Shown here: piece after piece, positions 30,555 to 32,452 of the stretch
How the letters are laid out: every line of letters begins with the position of its first letter
Position numbering within the stretch: position 1 is the stretch's first letter
Assembly (NCBI GenBank): GCA_943704415.1
Contig: CALSCO010002036.1
Location: 1-32,452, forward strand
DNA length: 32,452 bases
Source of the DNA: Parvularia atlantis
Taxonomy: Eukaryota; Opisthokonta; Rotosphaerida
Reading direction: 5' to 3'
The notes under the pieces: model-generated
Seen by the model: only the letters and a program-made list of their open reading frames with translations
What the model was told of the DNA's origin: nothing
Database searches by the model: none
Made by a program: the position numbers and the translations under genes

Positions 30555-32452
30555 TCAGACACCGACACTTGCCAAGCGATCACTCTGCACCAGCAGTGTC
30601 ACGTGGTAGAACGCCTGCTCGAGCGGCGTCACGGGCCCAAAGTCCTCGCGCGCCTCAATCAGCCGCCGCCACTCGTCCACGGCCGTCAGCGGCGGCGCCG
30701 GCACGAGCCACGCCGCGGTCGCCTGCACGGGGCGCGGCGGCAGCGCGCCGGGCAGGTCGAACGCGCCCGCGCGCTCCTCAAACACCTTGGCGGCTGTTCA
30801 CGCGCGCATGAGCGATTACAAGCCGAGACCATGACGACGAGGCGCGCACCGATCGCCGCCCCCGTCGCGCGCTCATAGTGCACGCAGGCTTGCTGCGCCA
30901 CGCTCTCGAGGCCCGCACACGCGTCGCCCAGCTGCAGCGCAAACTGCATGCGCGCGTCAGACGACGGCACAGCCCCGTGCACAAAACGCACGTCCAGCAG
31001 CGGGCCCAGGCGCTCCGCCAGCACCTGCTGCGTCGCGTCGGCCCACGGCGTCGGCGGCAGCGCGGCCAGGGCAGCGGCGTAGGCGGTCGTGTCGACGGAC
31101 ACAAACGCGGTCTCGATCGTCAACGCAAACGTGCGCAGCCGGCTTGGGCCCGGCGCCTCGATCGTGTCGTTGATCGTCTTCTTCACCGCCTTGTCCGTAT
31201 GTGGCGGCGGGCACGCGGCGGCGGCCGCGAGGCTTGTGTCCAGCGCGCCGTGCAGGTGGCGCGGCACAAAGTCGGTCAGCAGGCCGACAGTGTGCAGGTC
31301 GGCGGCGAAGAGCATCCGTGCGCCCGCGCTGCTCGCCGCGTGTTTAGCTTCGCGCACACGTGCATCAGAGGGCGCGAACCAGAGGTAGTGGCGCATCGCC
31401 GCCGTCAGCCCGCTCACGCCCAGCAATATGCCGAGCTGCGAGCACCTGTCGCACGCGTGCACACGGTCAGAGCGAGCCCGCACTGCGTCTCAGGCACACC
31501 CGGATAGACGCATCTCCATTCGCTGGCTGCCGACGCGGAAGCGGCACGCGAGCGCGAGCGGCACGGCGACGCCAAAGAGCGGTGCGTCGACGATCGCGAT
31601 GGTCGGCATGGCGCGCGACACCTGCGACATCGTGTGCGTCATCAGAACAGTCGCACAGCACAGCACGGCCCGCGGTCCACCTCGTGCATAAGGCAGACGA
31701 GCCGCAGCTCGTTGCGCAACGCGTGCTGCGCCTCGGCCGTCTCAACCGGGCCGTGCCTCAGCGACCACGCCTCGAGCCGCGCGTCCATGCCAGCGGGCTC
31801 CGGCACGAAGAAGGGCGGCTGCATGCCGTTCTGTCGCCGCGCGCGCGCGCGCGATCAGCAACCGAGAACGAGAGCGCGTCGCAGCGTGGGCGCACAGCGA
31901 CGGCGAACGTCAGCTGCAGCGCGGTCACGCTGCGGTCGAGCAGACACGTGACGAGATGGTTGCCGAGCGTGGCGACGGTGTGTGGGTCGAAGAACTGCGC
32001 CCGCCGCATCAGTGAGACGCTGCCGATCAGCAGCCGTGCCGCACCGACATGACGTCGCTGAGCACGATGCGCACGTGCGCCAGCCCCGTGCGCGCACGCG
32101 TGAGCTGCAGATGCGCGCCGGCGTCGGCCGCGGGCAGCGCGCCCGTCGCGGCCGGCAGCCCCGCGGGCATGAACGGGCAGCGCGGCTCGGCGGCGGTCAC
32201 GTAAGCCTGCTTGACCTGTGTGTGTGTGTGCGGCGCGGGTTCGCCATCGCGCGGCAACGTGCGCCGCACACAGCGCCACGCACGCTCGCGACGGGCGGGT
32301 GGTCGGCCGGCATCACCCCAACCGCGCCGGTGAAGGGGCACACGGGCTCGCTGGCGGCGCGGCCGGCGGCCGCCGTCTCCCGCTCCCACGTGACCAGCTG
32401 CGCGTAGTCGAGCGGCGCGACCTTCCTGCTCCATGCGCCACCGCCCCCCCCC
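30555..32452 (-). CDS. Crotonase-fold (enoyl-CoA hydratase/isomerase-like) protein, 5' end cut by the window
   Basis: The frame is open to the right edge (WSRKVAPLDYAQLVTWERET) with no in-frame start, so the 5' end is missing. An N-terminal part follows with two CPF motifs. The crotonase core then reads FFDPHTVATLGNHLVTCLLD, NELRLVCLMHEV, SRAMPTIAIVDAPLFGVAVP, LALACRFRVGSQRMEM, LGILLGVSGLTAAMRHYL and LLTDFVPRHLHGAL. A helical C-terminal region ends at 30555. Six introns were followed, one only 32 nt (31831-31862). The fold is clear, but the usual oxyanion-hole GG is GV and the glutamate expected before GLG appears absent (SGCSQLG), so activity is doubtful. A 3-hydroxyisobutyryl-CoA hydrolase-like role is possible; the substrate cannot be named. 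Confidence 0.78.
32444..32452. repeat. C-run at the right edge
   Basis: Nine C close the window, mirroring the G-run at the left end. The frame of the crotonase-fold gene runs into it. Confidence 0.8.

Noticed and set aside
1-32452. Mobile elements, viral remnants, tRNA or rRNA genes
   Set aside because: No transposase, reverse transcriptase, integrase, terminal repeat or cloverleaf-forming sequence was seen by eye. A tRNA or snRNA scan could not be run.

Overview
This window is nuclear DNA from a GC-rich, gene-dense unicellular eukaryote. Almost every gene is cut into short exons by introns of about 30-90 nt. These introns start mostly with GTGCG, carry a CTGAC/CTGAT/CTAAC-like branch point and end in CAG. 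When the introns are followed by hand the frames join into recognisable eukaryotic proteins. A MEKK4/SSK2-type MAP3K, a MAX-like bHLH-zipper protein and a lysosomal-type GH38 mannosidase together suggest an Amorphea-type protist or early fungal/holozoan relative. I cannot name the species. The window starts with 33 G and ends with 9 C, so it may be a whole contig that broke at homopolymers. I saw no tRNA, rRNA, CRISPR array or transposon.

Layout, left to right. 47-6737 (-): a very long gene that appears to join an N-terminal BRCT domain to a MEKK4/SSK2-type MAP kinase kinase kinase. 6989-8603 (+): an ankyrin-repeat, tail-anchored protein. 8628-10876 (-): a secreted YtcJ-type amidohydrolase. 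11135-13186 and 13422-15535 (both +): tandem paralogues, each with a signal peptide, a luminal/extracellular domain that may be PA-like, and seven predicted membrane helices. I recognise no described family. 15712-15842: a minisatellite. 15925-19783 (+): a Kelch-PB1-kinase protein whose kinase domain has lost its catalytic residues. 19880-23730 (-): a GH38 alpha-mannosidase. 23826-25416 (+): the tRNA-splicing endonuclease subunit SEN54. 25464-29675 (-): the 26S proteasome subunit RPN2/PSMD1. 30087-30467 (-): a small MAX-like bHLH-zipper factor. 30555 to the right edge (-): a crotonase-fold protein, cut at its 5' end.

SEN54, RPN2 and the mannosidase are ordinary housekeeping genes. The less ordinary content is the BRCT-MAP3K fusion, the Kelch-PB1-pseudokinase and the tandem 7TM pair. 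Two MAP3K-related genes and a receptor-like pair within 20 kb invite a signalling reading, but nothing in the sequence shows that they work together. Intergenic gaps are tiny (24 bp and 47 bp tail-to-tail, 95 bp head-to-head). Most of the longest open reading frames in the window are antisense shadows caused by high GC content. Exon boundaries given here were assigned by eye from splice motifs, phase and family conservation. The outer limits of each gene are firmer than every internal junction.
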